From: Labyrinthula sp. Ha
Taxonomy: Eukaryota; Sar; Bigyra; Labyrinthulida; Labyrinthulaceae
Length of the DNA stretch: 64,000 nucleotides
Direction of reading: 5' to 3'
Assembly (NCBI GenBank): GCA_015227615.1
Contig: JAALGZ010000004.1
Coordinates: forward strand, 1,612,001-1,676,000
Shown: piece after piece, positions 32,720-45,200 of the stretch
How positions within the stretch are numbered: the first letter of the stretch is position 1
Layout: each line of letters starts with the position of its first letter
The notes under the pieces: generated by a model
Databases searched by the model: none
What the model was told of the DNA's origin: nothing
The model's input: the letters and a program-made list of their open reading frames with translations, nothing else
Position numbers and translations under genes: made by a program

Positions 32720-34081
32720 TTAGAAATTTGAACCCCTACCATATCCTCCTCCGGTTTCTCGCTCTTTTTCTCGTTTCTTTAGTAAAGGGCAACTTTGTGC
32801 ATAGTGGCCAGTAGAAAAGCAATATCCGCAAAGATTATTTTCTCTGGAATATGCCCTTCTTTTCTCCAATGGCCATCCTCTGGGTACAATATGTTTCTGA
32901 TATCCATTAGCTAAGGTAATTATTTTTAATTCACTATTTTTAGGATAAAAGACTGAAGAAGCTGATTTCTTTACTGCACTCTGCTGTGTGTGATCTGGTG
33001 AACTTCTTTTTGTCTTGGAAATCTTCTGATGTTGAAGGGCAGCGCTTTGAATGTCCCACGTTGAAATTGATATCGCCGCTCTTCGCAACCCTCTCTTCAA
33101 CTGCTTGTACGTCCTCCAACCTTCTTCCGTCTGTCTCTCTTTTGCTCTACTGCTACCAAATTCGGTTGGGAGTCTCTTGATTATTTTTAGGCACACTTCT
33201 TTTTCTATGCTCTTATTGTCGAAATGAATTCCGCGAAGTATTTTATCTGCTGCCTTCAAGAATGCTCCCATAGAAGCTGAAGGACTTCCCAAGTTCTTCC
33301 ACTGGATACCTTCTACCTCCCTTATTACGATTTTGGACCTACTACGATCCTCATTCTTTTTTATTTTTCTTAAATACTTTAGGATCTTGGCCTGGACTGT
33401 CATATCAAAGCCTTCCTCAACTAAATCAACTTTCACTTCATTGGTCAAACATAAAGACAGATCTGCTACCGAAAGACCAAAGCGGCGTCGCACTACCATG
33501 GCCTCGTAAATATCGTATTCTGCGATGAATTTTGAAACCACTGGGGGGTCAAGATTAGGCAAGATTGGCTTGTCCTTGTATCTTTCCTCCCTTGCTCTGC
33601 CTTTAACTTCGTTCCTAATTAAAGTGGGTACAGGTTGGAGTTCCGTTTCTTCTTCTTCACTACTGGAGCTATCGCTTGGTGAACTTTCTTCTAGATCTGC
33701 CTGCTCATGATGTATTCTAAATGGGGTATGAATGTTTGAAGGAGTGGTATAACCAGTTGGACTATTTGACAAAGGTGGGCTCACACCGCGTTTTAGGAGG
33801 TCCAAGCTTCGTCTTATCTCCTCCCATTCCTGCCTTGACAAAGTGACTGTATCACTCTGTACCCCCTTTTCGGGAGTAGGATTTACTGCTGCTGGACCAG
33901 TTGATATTTCACCCTCAAATGACGGGGTTTCTTCTATTGGTTGTACGTTGACTGTTACTGAAGTATTATGGGTTTCTTCTATTTTTTCTTCTGTATTTGT
34001 GGAAGCGGTTTCACCAGTTCTTGGTTCACTGGCACGGGTTCCCAATCTGCTGGATCTTCTTAAGGTTCTTCTTTCGCTCAT
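32720..34081 (-). CDS. gag: Retrotransposon Gag protein with CCHC zinc knuckle
   Basis: 453 aa. The N-terminal third is acidic and Ser/Thr-rich. The middle part (about 155-340) is helical and charged and presumably contains the capsid fold. One zinc knuckle (CGYCFSTGHYAQSC) lies near the C-terminus, followed by a Gly/Arg tail. Gag packages the RNA and forms the particle. It starts 49 nt inside the 5' LTR. It shares its reading phase with pol, with the gag stop between them; read-through of such a stop is a known way for some LTR elements to make Gag-Pol. Confidence 0.88.
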   Translation of the reverse strand: MSERRTLRRSSRLGTRASEPRTGETASTNTEEKIEETHNTSVTVNVQPIEETPSFEGEISTGPAAVNPTPEKGVQSDTVTLSRQEWEEIRRSLDLLKRGVSPPLSNSPTGYTTPSNIHTPFRIHHEQADLEESSPSDSSSSEEEETELQPVPTLIRNEVKGRAREERYKDKPILPNLDPPVVSKFIAEYDIYEAMVVRRRFGLSVADLSLCLTNEVKVDLVEEGFDMTVQAKILKYLRKIKKNEDRSRSKIVIREVEGIQWKNLGSPSASMGAFLKAADKILRGIHFDNKSIEKEVCLKIIKRLPTEFGSSRAKERQTEEGWRTYKQLKRGLRRAAISISTWDIQSAALQHQKISKTKRSSPDHTQQSAVKKSASSVFYPKNSELKIITLANGYQKHIVPRGWPLEKRRAYSRENNLCGYCFSTGHYAQSCPLLKKREKERETGGGYGRGSNF

Positions 34082-34130
34082 GATTTACTACTTTTATTAT
34101 TTTTGGCACTTCTGATCTTATTGAATTCAA

Positions 34131-34603
34131 TATGGAGTGCTACTATAGGTTTCTACCTGTTAAAATACTTCTCTGATAAGTATTCTTTGATGCTGGTTTT
34201 TCTTAAAACTTCTGTTTAAATCTTCTGATTCTTCTCTTCTAAATCGCAAGGAAAAGTCGACACGAGTTCTTTTCTATATTTTTAACTATTAAGTTAGTGT
34301 CTGCTTAATACTCCCTCTAAACTTCCCACTGAACCAAATTCTACAGCTAATTAATACGCTAAAATATTCTAGTCTTTACACTGCAACTTCCTGTATTCTC
34401 TTCTCATATCCTTACCGGTATTCTTCCAGTTAGCTATGTTTCAATTTGAAATATATATCACGAGATTTCATTCACCATACCACGTCATCACTTTAGTTAA
34501 AAGATGTTAAATTTCAAACTTCGTAAATACAATAAATTGCGAAACGATCTTTTACCAGAAATTACGAGCGCGGATACATACCAAACTTCCCCATATTTCT
34601 ACA
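34131..34603 (-). repeat. LTR (5' LTR of the element)
   Basis: 473 bp, the partner of 26666-27138. It presumably carries the element promoter. Just inside it the minus strand reads TTGAATTCAATAAG, where a primer-binding site is expected; I do not recognise a matching tRNA. Confidence 0.93.
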
Positions 34604-34608
34604 GTTTC
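34604..34608. repeat. Target-site duplication, right copy (GTTTC)
   Basis: Pairs with 26661-26665 and is part of the host dehydrogenase coding exon. Confidence 0.88.
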
Positions 34609-34640
34609 ACATCTTCTTGGGTGTTGGATATTTTTTCCAT
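34604..34640 (-). pseudogene. Displaced 5' coding piece of the D-isomer dehydrogenase
   Basis: 37 nt beginning with ATG 34640 and encoding MEKISNTQEDVK plus one base. In the pre-insertion arrangement it runs straight into QLKVLLCGTQF at 26660. Frame agreement across the insertion, together with the GTTTC duplication, is strong evidence that the element split this exon. Confidence 0.8.
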
Positions 34641-37432
34641 TTTTCTTCTAGGAAAATTTAGAGAAGAGATAATTCCCCAAAAATATATAATTATTAAATT
34701 ATTGTGAAACAAAATAGAGTTATGCTTCACTTAAACTACTCGAATAAACTATGAATAACATAAAAGACCAATGAACTTGCCAAGCTTTAGTAGGCTTCAT
34801 TACTAATGTAACTATGCTAATCAGGATGAGGTAAAGGACCTCTATATTCTTGCTATTTGCTAATTCCTTAGTCTCTTTCTAATCATTGTTCTTACCTGCG
34901 TATCTTACAAAAATAAGTCCCTCGGATACAATATACTTATTAGTAATTTGTACTAGTTAAGATTTAAGACATGTATAATGAAAGCTGGTTGTAGATAAAC
35001 ACCAACTTTAATTTTTACTTTGTTGATAATTAAGCATATTCCTTGAAGTTTTCTAACAAGAAAGTAATGATGTTTGTCAGATCAACAAAGAACTTGATAT
35101 TAAAAACAGAATTATGCGATAGCGCGTTACTTTTTATTGCTATAAAAATACCAGATAAAAGGGAAAGAAATGATAAATGCCTTGGTAGAATAAAAGAGTT
35201 GAATATAAACAACAAATGATGTTTTCTTAGAGAGGTTTGGCAAAAAGCAAAAATTAGACCAGACAAATCCTGGAAAATAAATATAAACCTTTAGACTGTT
35301 GCACCTTAATTAGCCGGGAGCAAGGGCATGTTATCAACAAATTATTCCAGAGGAAAATCAAACATTTCTTGATCATATTCTGATATAACAGAAAGGTTAA
35401 TGTTTAAGACTATTAAAGTCATATGAGCTGTCATCATAGACAAAGGTTACATTATAGATGTAGGAGGAGTTATTTTCAAAGATTGTCATAATGCTCTTAA
35501 TTTATTCCACGGAATACGATAGATGCATACTCTTTTTCAGAATCTATCTATTTAAGAAAAGAAGATGCTGATTACAGGGAAACAAAAGACCTTCTTTATA
35601 CATGATGCTTCACTCTTTATTCTGGATGTTACAAAACTGATATTGAACAAGGTTAACTAGGTAGATGTAATAAGGAAACATAATATATAAAACATAATGT
35701 TTCCTGCAAAGGAAACCTTGTTTTGACGATATCTATGCGATGGTCTAAGCTAGACAAGTGAGAGCTCTTCATAATATATTTTCAAAGTTACTCAAGTTGT
35801 CCTCACTAGAGAAACCTAAACATGTAAGAATATTTAGGAAAACTAACAAACTATGAACCAATTTTTGAAGCACAAATATTGGAAAACTCATTCCACCTGG
35901 AATTCAATTTATTATCATGAAAATTCCTGCAGCATATATAAAGTGAGATTTATCAATCCCTCATTAGTGTTTATTTTTGCAATAGCTCCGCAATAAAAAC
36001 AATCCCCAGAATCGTAGACCTGAGCTGATAGGAGCATTTTTAGCTGTGGCGACGTCAGTGGTATATTTTTGCAATTGGTGTGATTAGATTTGTTCTTACA
36101 TACTTATCACATAGTCCCTAAACTTTGATTTTACTAGAAGTCCGCAATATGGAAATTGGAGCTCTCTGTGGTGATGTATGCTATAAATAGTTAGCTCAAG
36201 TGCATAGGCTTTTACCCTGTTAACTCCCTGTTTCAAAGGCAAAATAAACTATGTCAAGAGATCATTTTTATGCAAAATGAGGATAACATCAATCTCTAAA
36301 TTGATTGACCTTAGCACAGCACCTAAGAATATGTTTACTGAACATAGATCTTATAGCATAAGATTATTGGCAGGTTAGATTCGGGAAAAATAGGAATAGT
36401 TTTGAGTGGCGAGATATCTTTTCTAGTATTAATTCTCATGATAGAAAATGGATAACCTGATTAGTGAATGTATTACTTAAGGATTATTCTTAGTACTGGG
36501 AAAGACTAGCCAGGTGATATCAAATCTTTCAAACCCTAAGTGTTTGTTATAGGAATGTTGGATACAATACAAATGCAGCTAGCTTTTAGATCTTTCAACT
36601 ATTTCGAATGTGTAAAACATCTTTACTTCTTGTTACAAAGGCTTGGACACGTATTCTTCAGTTTTCTGAAAGAAATGCTCAGCTTCAAATTTAATGAAAA
36701 ACTAATTTACTTCTCAATTTTAGTGGTAATAATCTTAGTGTTAACCTCGAAGATAAAAGAATTATATGAATTTGAACATATCTAACACACACAACAACTT
36801 TGAGCTTGCTTCCGCCCATCTCTTGCTTTTCTAATTCATTCAGAGCAAGAAATTTTTGCGAGTAAAAACCTTTAGGTTGTAACTTTCCAATAATAATATA
36901 GTTAAATTTCGGACTGAAAACGGTGTGAATTTGTAGTTGCACAGTTTTATCCATTTTCGTAATGGCTGGTTTAGCTGCCTCGCCACTAGGGATCAGGTTT
37001 GCTTTATTGTTAATTTATCAATAAATTTTATGTTTAGAACTTTCTTGCTAATTGATTATGATAATTCTGAAACCATTATGATTAGTTATTGCTACTCAAT
37101 TGATACTCAGAATGAAAACAGAATCCATGATATCAATCAAAAATCTCCATTCTCTTGTTGATAATCAGAAACAAAACAACTATGAAGTATTTACGACTAA
37201 GCTTAATTGAATACGATCCTCAGCCACCACTCAAATATTTTTGCTGTTCAAAATATCTACCATTAAAGCATTATCATTTTGGGAATAGAGTTGTTATCCT
37301 ATAGAATTTTAAGAATCAATGATTCCTTTGTAGAAAATGTTGACTCAGCTGAGTCATTGGACTTCTGAGATAGTATTACAACAGTAGTACATTACCACGC
37401 TTCAGCGTTCGTAAATCATAAGCTCTTTCAGA
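34641..37432. other. Gene-poor interval (2.8 kb)
   Basis: A divergent interval between the dehydrogenase and SPPL start codons. Apart from one weak small ORF near 36954 I see no gene, RNA or repeat. Confidence 0.5.
36691..36954 (-). CDS. Possible small protein or first exon, unknown
   Basis: An 87-codon ATG-initiated frame. The first 57 residues (starting MDKTVQLQIHT, containing FYSQKFLALNELEKQEMGG) look more protein-like than the rest, which turns into Arg/Leu-rich sequence as if an intron had been entered. I could not find a convincing 27-31-nt intron to extend it. No family recognised. Confidence 0.25.
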   Translation of the reverse strand: MDKTVQLQIHTVFSPKFNYIIIGKLQPKGFYSQKFLALNELEKQEMGGSKLKVVVCVRYVQIHIILLSSRLTLRLLPLKLRSKLVFH

Positions 37433-39298
37433 ATGAAAACGTCCGTGTTCCTAAATTTACTGAGCACGCTCACTGCACTTCCTGTTGATCCTATTGGCAT
37501 TAACACACTTCATTTGATAAGTGATAATAAGGAAGACTATATATTTACAATTTCTCCGTCTTTTACACACATCCCTCTTCAATACAACACCTACATGAAC
37601 ACAGTTCACTCCGCTTTCCCGTGTTCCTTCCCTGACCCAACTCCTGAACCAAACTCAGTACTTTTTCTACCAAGAGGAAATTGTACGTACCATGAAAAAG
37701 CATTATTAGCACAAAGTTTAAAAGTTAATGCCCTAATCGTCTATAATACTGAGGATTCCATGTTTTCCAACAGGAACATAAAAAATGCATGTGACATAGA
37801 TTGTAAAGCAGCAAAAGATGTTTCAAAAGACGAATGTCAGAAAAAATGTGAAACGGGACTATGCTTACAAAAGATTAATGGTGAATCAAGTTTTTGTTGT
37901 GCAAGGGATGAGCTTCTGGTTTTTGATGTTCAAGGAGATGAAAACACAAGTTTTGATTTTCCTGTTCTTTCAATGAAGATAAATGATGGGAAAACTGTTA
38001 AAGCCTTATTTCAGGGAAGCTTACTGTTTCATTCTGTCTTCTCTATGAATAAAGAATATTTTGAACAGTTTGATACTGGATATTCAGTGTTTTTCATGTG
38101 GCTTTTTGTTTCTCTTATGTTTCCTTTAGTTGTTTTTCTTTCCATTAAGAAAGAAAGAGAACTTACAAAAGAACTTGAAAAAAAACTGTTTTCTAATTCA
38201 GCGCTTGATGAAACTAGAAACTTGCTACTAAACAAAAGTAAAGAGGACGAACATGACGAGGAAGAACTTAACTTGGACTTCAAGTCCTCTTTGTCTTTTT
38301 TGGCGGTTTCTTCATTCTCTTTACTTGGGTTATATGTACTTGTAAAATTCTTTCCATATGATACAACTCTGATGTTAATATATCTCTTTGCATTTGCTTC
38401 TATTTTTGTTCTTGCAGAAAGTTTTGTTTCTCCTTGTCTCCAACATATATTTAAATCAACTCCGCACAACAATCTAATTTTACTCGTTTCCTCTTTTCTG
38501 AGTCTTATTTTTTTAATTTCAAGACATCCAAGCTCAAATTTTGAATTTTATCTTCACTTATTTCTTCAAAATCTTATATCTATATGTTTAGCAATATCTT
38601 TTTTAGAACAAATTAAACTAAACTCAGCTTCTAATGCTTACAAATTACTTTCTTTATTTTTCTTATATGATATTTTTATGACTTTTTTAACTCCTTTGTT
38701 TTTCAAGGAAAGTGTTATGATGTCTGTTGCAACTGCTGCTAATGAAATGCATGAAAAAACAACACAATCACTAATTTGTAAAAGAACTCTTCCTGAACAG
38801 TTACCTATGGTCTTTCTTTTTCCAAATAGTTTAGTTCAACACTTTTATACTTTTGAAACAGATATTTCTCAACATAGAACAAGTTTATTAGGTTTAGGAG
38901 ATGTTTTCATACCTGGTCTTTTTGTCTCTTTTTTATTTCATGTTGATTTACTTAACCTTCAATTGTATAGTCTTGAAGTAAAGAAGAAAAAGACAAAGTG
39001 GAGATACAAATGGACTCTTGCGGGATTTCTAGGATACATGATTGGATTTGCCATGACTCTATTTGCAAATGTAAATCAAATCAGTGTATTTGGAGTTAAA
39101 GGGCAACCTGCGCTTATGTATCTTGTTCCTTGTCTATATCTCTCTGTTTTTCTGGTGAAGAAGATCCTTCGGGAAGAGTTACCTGAGGACCTTCACGTTT
39201 TGAAAGAAAGAAGAGATGAACTTATTGAACGTCAGTTTGAAGAGGAGAAGTATGACCAATTTGAGTCTGATGAAGACCACACGGAAGAACATGTCTGA
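37433..39298 (+). CDS. Signal peptide peptidase-like intramembrane aspartyl protease (SPPL2 type)
   Basis: 621 aa, single exon. A short N-terminal signal-like segment precedes a Cys-containing luminal part with a protease-associated (PA) domain (KVNALIVYNTED near 100). About nine hydrophobic segments follow. Catalytic motifs are all present: FLYDIF (YD, near 411), GLGDVF (GxGD, near 489) and the QPAL motif near 558. Enzymes of this type cleave type II membrane proteins inside the bilayer in Golgi, endosome or ER membranes. The PA domain places it with SPPL2 rather than plain SPP. The C-terminal tail is acidic and cytosolic. It converges on histone H4 with 55 bp between. Confidence 0.93.
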   Translation: MKTSVFLNLLSTLTALPVDPIGINTLHLISDNKEDYIFTISPSFTHIPLQYNTYMNTVHSAFPCSFPDPTPEPNSVLFLPRGNCTYHEKALLAQSLKVNALIVYNTEDSMFSNRNIKNACDIDCKAAKDVSKDECQKKCETGLCLQKINGESSFCCARDELLVFDVQGDENTSFDFPVLSMKINDGKTVKALFQGSLLFHSVFSMNKEYFEQFDTGYSVFFMWLFVSLMFPLVVFLSIKKERELTKELEKKLFSNSALDETRNLLLNKSKEDEHDEEELNLDFKSSLSFLAVSSFSLLGLYVLVKFFPYDTTLMLIYLFAFASIFVLAESFVSPCLQHIFKSTPHNNLILLVSSFLSLIFLISRHPSSNFEFYLHLFLQNLISICLAISFLEQIKLNSASNAYKLLSLFFLYDIFMTFLTPLFFKESVMMSVATAANEMHEKTTQSLICKRTLPEQLPMVFLFPNSLVQHFYTFETDISQHRTSLLGLGDVFIPGLFVSFLFHVDLLNLQLYSLEVKKKKTKWRYKWTLAGFLGYMIGFAMTLFANVNQISVFGVKGQPALMYLVPCLYLSVFLVKKILREELPEDLHVLKERRDELIERQFEEEKYDQFESDEDHTEEHV

Positions 39299-39353
39299 TT
39301 CGAATTTACAGATCTAATACATGAATATCGCAGGAGTGTAATGTATTATATCT

Positions 39354-39800
<447 letters not shown>

Positions 39801-40283
39801 TTAATCAGAGAAAAAAAAAAGTAAGCTATAAATTTACACTAATGAAAAGAAACAAAAGAGCATTCACTACTTGAAGATATGATGAATCGAGCTCGATTAC
39901 TTTATTAGACGCTAAAAATACCTTTCTGGATCTATCGCGGACAATTATGCAGAAACAAAACCATTATCCCCAAAAAAATCTTTAGTAGCTCGAATAATAA
40001 AACTCAATATATGACTATTTTGTCGATATATGAAAAACAGAAGCAGGGATTATACTTAATAAGATCTCTTAGAGAAACCTTTTAGAAAGAAAAAACGAGA
40101 CGCGAGAGTTCTTCCTTACAAATTTGTTAAATGTAACCCTTGTGTCAACTTATCTATTTAGTCTTTACTTTATATCCTACTATAATCATACTTTTAACTG
40201 GCACAAGTTAGAATATTTTCAAATTACCCATGAGATCCTTGGAATAATTCCTGAACAACCTCAGGTTATGGCATGGGATAGTA

Positions 40284-40292
40284 TTTTGGGCA
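40284..40292 (-). promoter_or_regulatory. TGCCCAAAA motif, isolated copy
   Basis: Exact minus-strand copy about 620 nt upstream of H4. It is the only copy in the window not close to a start codon. Confidence 0.25.
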
Positions 40293-43200
40293 ATTAAACC
40301 ATAATTAATTGAAAAAACCAAGCATTAGATAAAAGCGGTTGTGAAATTCAACAGCCTCGAATTTTTAGATACAATCACCATAGTCTTAAGCATCATAAAA
40401 CAACTGAAATAAGATGTTTTTAGAATAATTTGTTCTGAGTTTGTGACTACTCCGGTTGCTTGTCTAGGAAATCGAAACCGATTTGTGACCTTCTTGTGTT
40501 ACTTGGAGCCCTCTTTTAAGTGTTTAGCGGTTAGTGCCACATTGACTGAAAGACTATATGGGCCATATATCTAAAAATTAAAATATTTTGAGTATTTACC
40601 TGAGAGTTAAAATCACTACTAATTTACCATAAAAATTTATCAGCCCTGCCCTGATTTTTGAACCCAATATGCAGTGTTAGTTTTCCCGTCTAGTTTCTTC
40701 CGCTCTTATGCATTGGCAAAAAACAGAGTCCTTCAAGAGTATGTACAAAATAAATTGTAATCATGCTGAAAGAAAATAATTAAAATGCGAGAAAGTTAGT
40801 TTCCTGAGGCAAGTTGGCCTTGTGGATGTTGGGATGTGATTTTTACTGACGTTTTACACAAGCAACAAGATAATTACCCATGTCAAGGACTGCAGGAAAA
40901 GAAATTTTAAGATAAATTTGCACACTCATGGAAATGTGGCCCTGATTCATTGTCACATTAGTGATTATTAAATGTAAGATATTAGAGAGTTCTATAATAA
41001 AACTGAACAAGCTCCAAAGAAAACCTAGCCTAGAATAAAATCTGGTTTAGCTCAAACTTGGCCCCGCAAACTTATTTAATTGCATATTTAATGTGACCAA
41101 ACAGTAGTTTGAACGCTAACAAACTTTTTCTTATGAAATTTTTTGAGCATTAGGTGTATAAACTCGGGGTAGAGGCTTAAATTTCATAAATTTGGTGCAG
41201 TGTTACTCTTTGCAGGATAACTAATGCGTAAACACAGCATCTACTCCGATTCAATATATCTTTTTATGAGCATACGACGAATATCCCTCCAGCAAAACAT
41301 AATGTCCCTTGGTTGTTTGCATAAACCAAATATTGTATTACACTGAACAATTAATATTTGGTGTAATCATGGACCATTAAAGGAATCTAACTTCTAAGCT
41401 AAGAAAGTGATTAAACTCCTTGAAACATGACAGCTTCACCATCTTATTCAAAGAACGATAGAGAGAATACTATGAAAACAAGAAAAAATGGTTTTTTCTA
41501 ATTACCAGGCTTGTCCATAAGTAGTTTACTTCTTCGGTCAGCGATTCGCCTTTTTCATTTCGATTTCATTGATGTTGCAATTTTATCAAACTTCTTGTTC
41601 ATGTTATGATTAACTTTTATGTTATGCTTGAAAACTATGAGTTCCTCGAAGCCTTTATACACATTATTGTAGTTTGTCTTTAGTAAAATCTCCATACAAG
41701 CTGCCAACAACAAATTATTTCCCCCAGATATATTAAATTCGTCACATCAAACAAAAACTAGGAGCTCCCTGTCATCCATCAAATAGGCGATCTTTTCTGT
41801 AATGAATCTTTAGTGGATAAAGTTTCTGCTAGTTTGAAATGTTGACGTTGTATTGATGTTGCCTCAGAAAGAAAAAAATCTTGCCATGTGCTAGATAGAT
41901 TCTACAGAACACAATTAAAAACGATGATTGAAGAGAAAGTGCTCTACTTAGTTGTCGACATTGTTTAAATATTGACTTTAAGATGCCTTCATGTTATTAT
42001 TACTTTAAATAAAATCTTTAAAGATTGGAAGCTATGTTTTCAACGGATACATAAGTCTGTATATAGAAATATCTCAGGTTGGGTTACTCAAACATTGAGT
42101 CGGGCATGTTTAATCGATACCCCTGTACAAAATGGGTTAGAATTTACAGAAATAAATGAAGATTCATTGCAGTGTAACATTTCATATGAGGAAAGAAGAG
42201 CTCATGGCCCAACTTAAAAAAGGTGACACTATGTGGATAAATCTTCATTCAAAAATTTTCCTTCGGTGGCAACAACATTCTCTTGCTTGAAGCCTGTGAT
42301 CTTTACTTGTGCTTTCATTGATAATCTTATCTCCTTAGAATATCAAATAAATCTAACTGAATTGAGCCCTAGATTATAAATGAAACTAGGAGCTCATCTT
42401 ATCTATTTTTTCTTTACCTACTGCTAGGGCACCTCTAATGGTGTAGCGAAGTCTCAGTAAGAGAGTGTATCTAATTAAAGTAGTACCATGTTATCAGAAA
42501 TAATGTTACTAGCTAGGATTTTGAAGACTTAGAGAAAAACCTAGTAGCAGCAAATAATTAACTTGATTTTATGTTACAGTATTTGAGTTTGTAAAGCATT
42601 GGCATACATCATCAGACAAAATTACAACTCCCACCACTTAAGAAATGCACTGAAATCTTGGTTTGACTCAACTGGTTAATTTAATTCAGGAATTATTTTA
42701 CAAGACACAGAAAGGATAAAAGGATGAAACTTATTAATTAAAATTTTTACTAATAGAACGTAATCGTAATGCGTTTCTCGCTGAGAAACTGTGACCAAGC
42801 ACACTTAGTAAAGTTAAACTGGATATCCACAGCGAGAAATAATAGTCGATGAATATGGATAGATTACCCATTATAATACTTATATAATATTATTTCAAGG
42901 ACCTTTTCCTCTACAAATAAATAAGATAATTTTATTCCTTTGCAATTCATGAGTCATTATAAACACTTAGTTAGGGAATGAAATTTGAGAAGGGATATAA
43001 TTAGAGCTAGTGTAAAAACTGGATGAGAACATATTTTCAATGTCTTAAGGTTACCCCAATCTTATTATTCTACATTTTCCTTTAATGAAACATAAAATGA
43101 AAAGCTGATATTGGGTATGTGCCCTTTGGAATATTGGAGTCTGAACTTGTCCCAGTTTCATTTTTCTAACTTTATCACATTCTATACTTCTTCTAAAAGC

Positions 43201-43670
43201 TCTTTTTAATTAAAATACAGCAGAATAGAGGTTATTATGAGGATTCTTATCAAAATGGCTAATGTAAGACACGGTAATTAGCTCCACAAAGGTTCTCAAC
43301 TTTTAAACCAGGGTGAGCTACTAAACGGAATTTAAGAAAATAGCTCAGAAAACAAGTTTTATCAAACAAGAGAAGCTAAACTTTGAAAATTTGCATAAAA
43401 TTATTAATGTAAAATTGGAAAGTTTTCGTAAACGAACGCGAAAGTTTAATTTGAGAACGTCTGTAGTGCAGTTCAAATTATGTAAACAGAGGGAAACAAC
43501 GCGATATACAGTGTATAATTACTTGATGATGAAACTTTTATCGGAAAGCCCTATAAGAAATAATTAATCACATATAATATGTTTATTTCTGACCGATTCT
43601 CTTAGATAAACCTCTATTATTAAGAAATCATTTGTTGTTTCTCTGTCGGCACTGGAGGGAAATGCAATTT

Positions 43671-43679
43671 TGCCCAAAA
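43671..43679 (+). promoter_or_regulatory. TGCCCAAAA motif upstream of MetAP2
   Basis: Exact plus-strand copy ending 42 nt before the MetAP2 ATG, a spacing close to that at CMC4. Confidence 0.45.
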
Positions 43680-43709
43680 GTAAGTAAATATGATATTAGG
43701 TAATATTGA

Positions 43710-45200
<1,491 letters not shown>

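Larger units (their letters stand above)
26666..34603 (-). mobile_element. Ty3/gypsy-type LTR retrotransposon carrying an MT-A70 methyltransferase ORF; looks whole and young
   Basis: 7938 bp, transcribed on the minus strand. It has 473-bp LTRs at both ends, a 5-bp target duplication, and a polypurine tract next to the 3' LTR. Three ORFs follow in order: gag (34081-32720), pol (32536-28061) and a METTL3-type adenine methyltransferase (28051-27167). RT and chromodomain features resemble the oomycete-type gypsy lineage (KWCGR block, LDD-type RT box). Pol order is RT, RNase H, integrase, chromodomain, SANT-like, protease. I recognise no breaks. LTR near-identity (one difference noticed) implies a very recent insertion. 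It lies inside the first exon of the host dehydrogenase gene. Confidence 0.93.
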
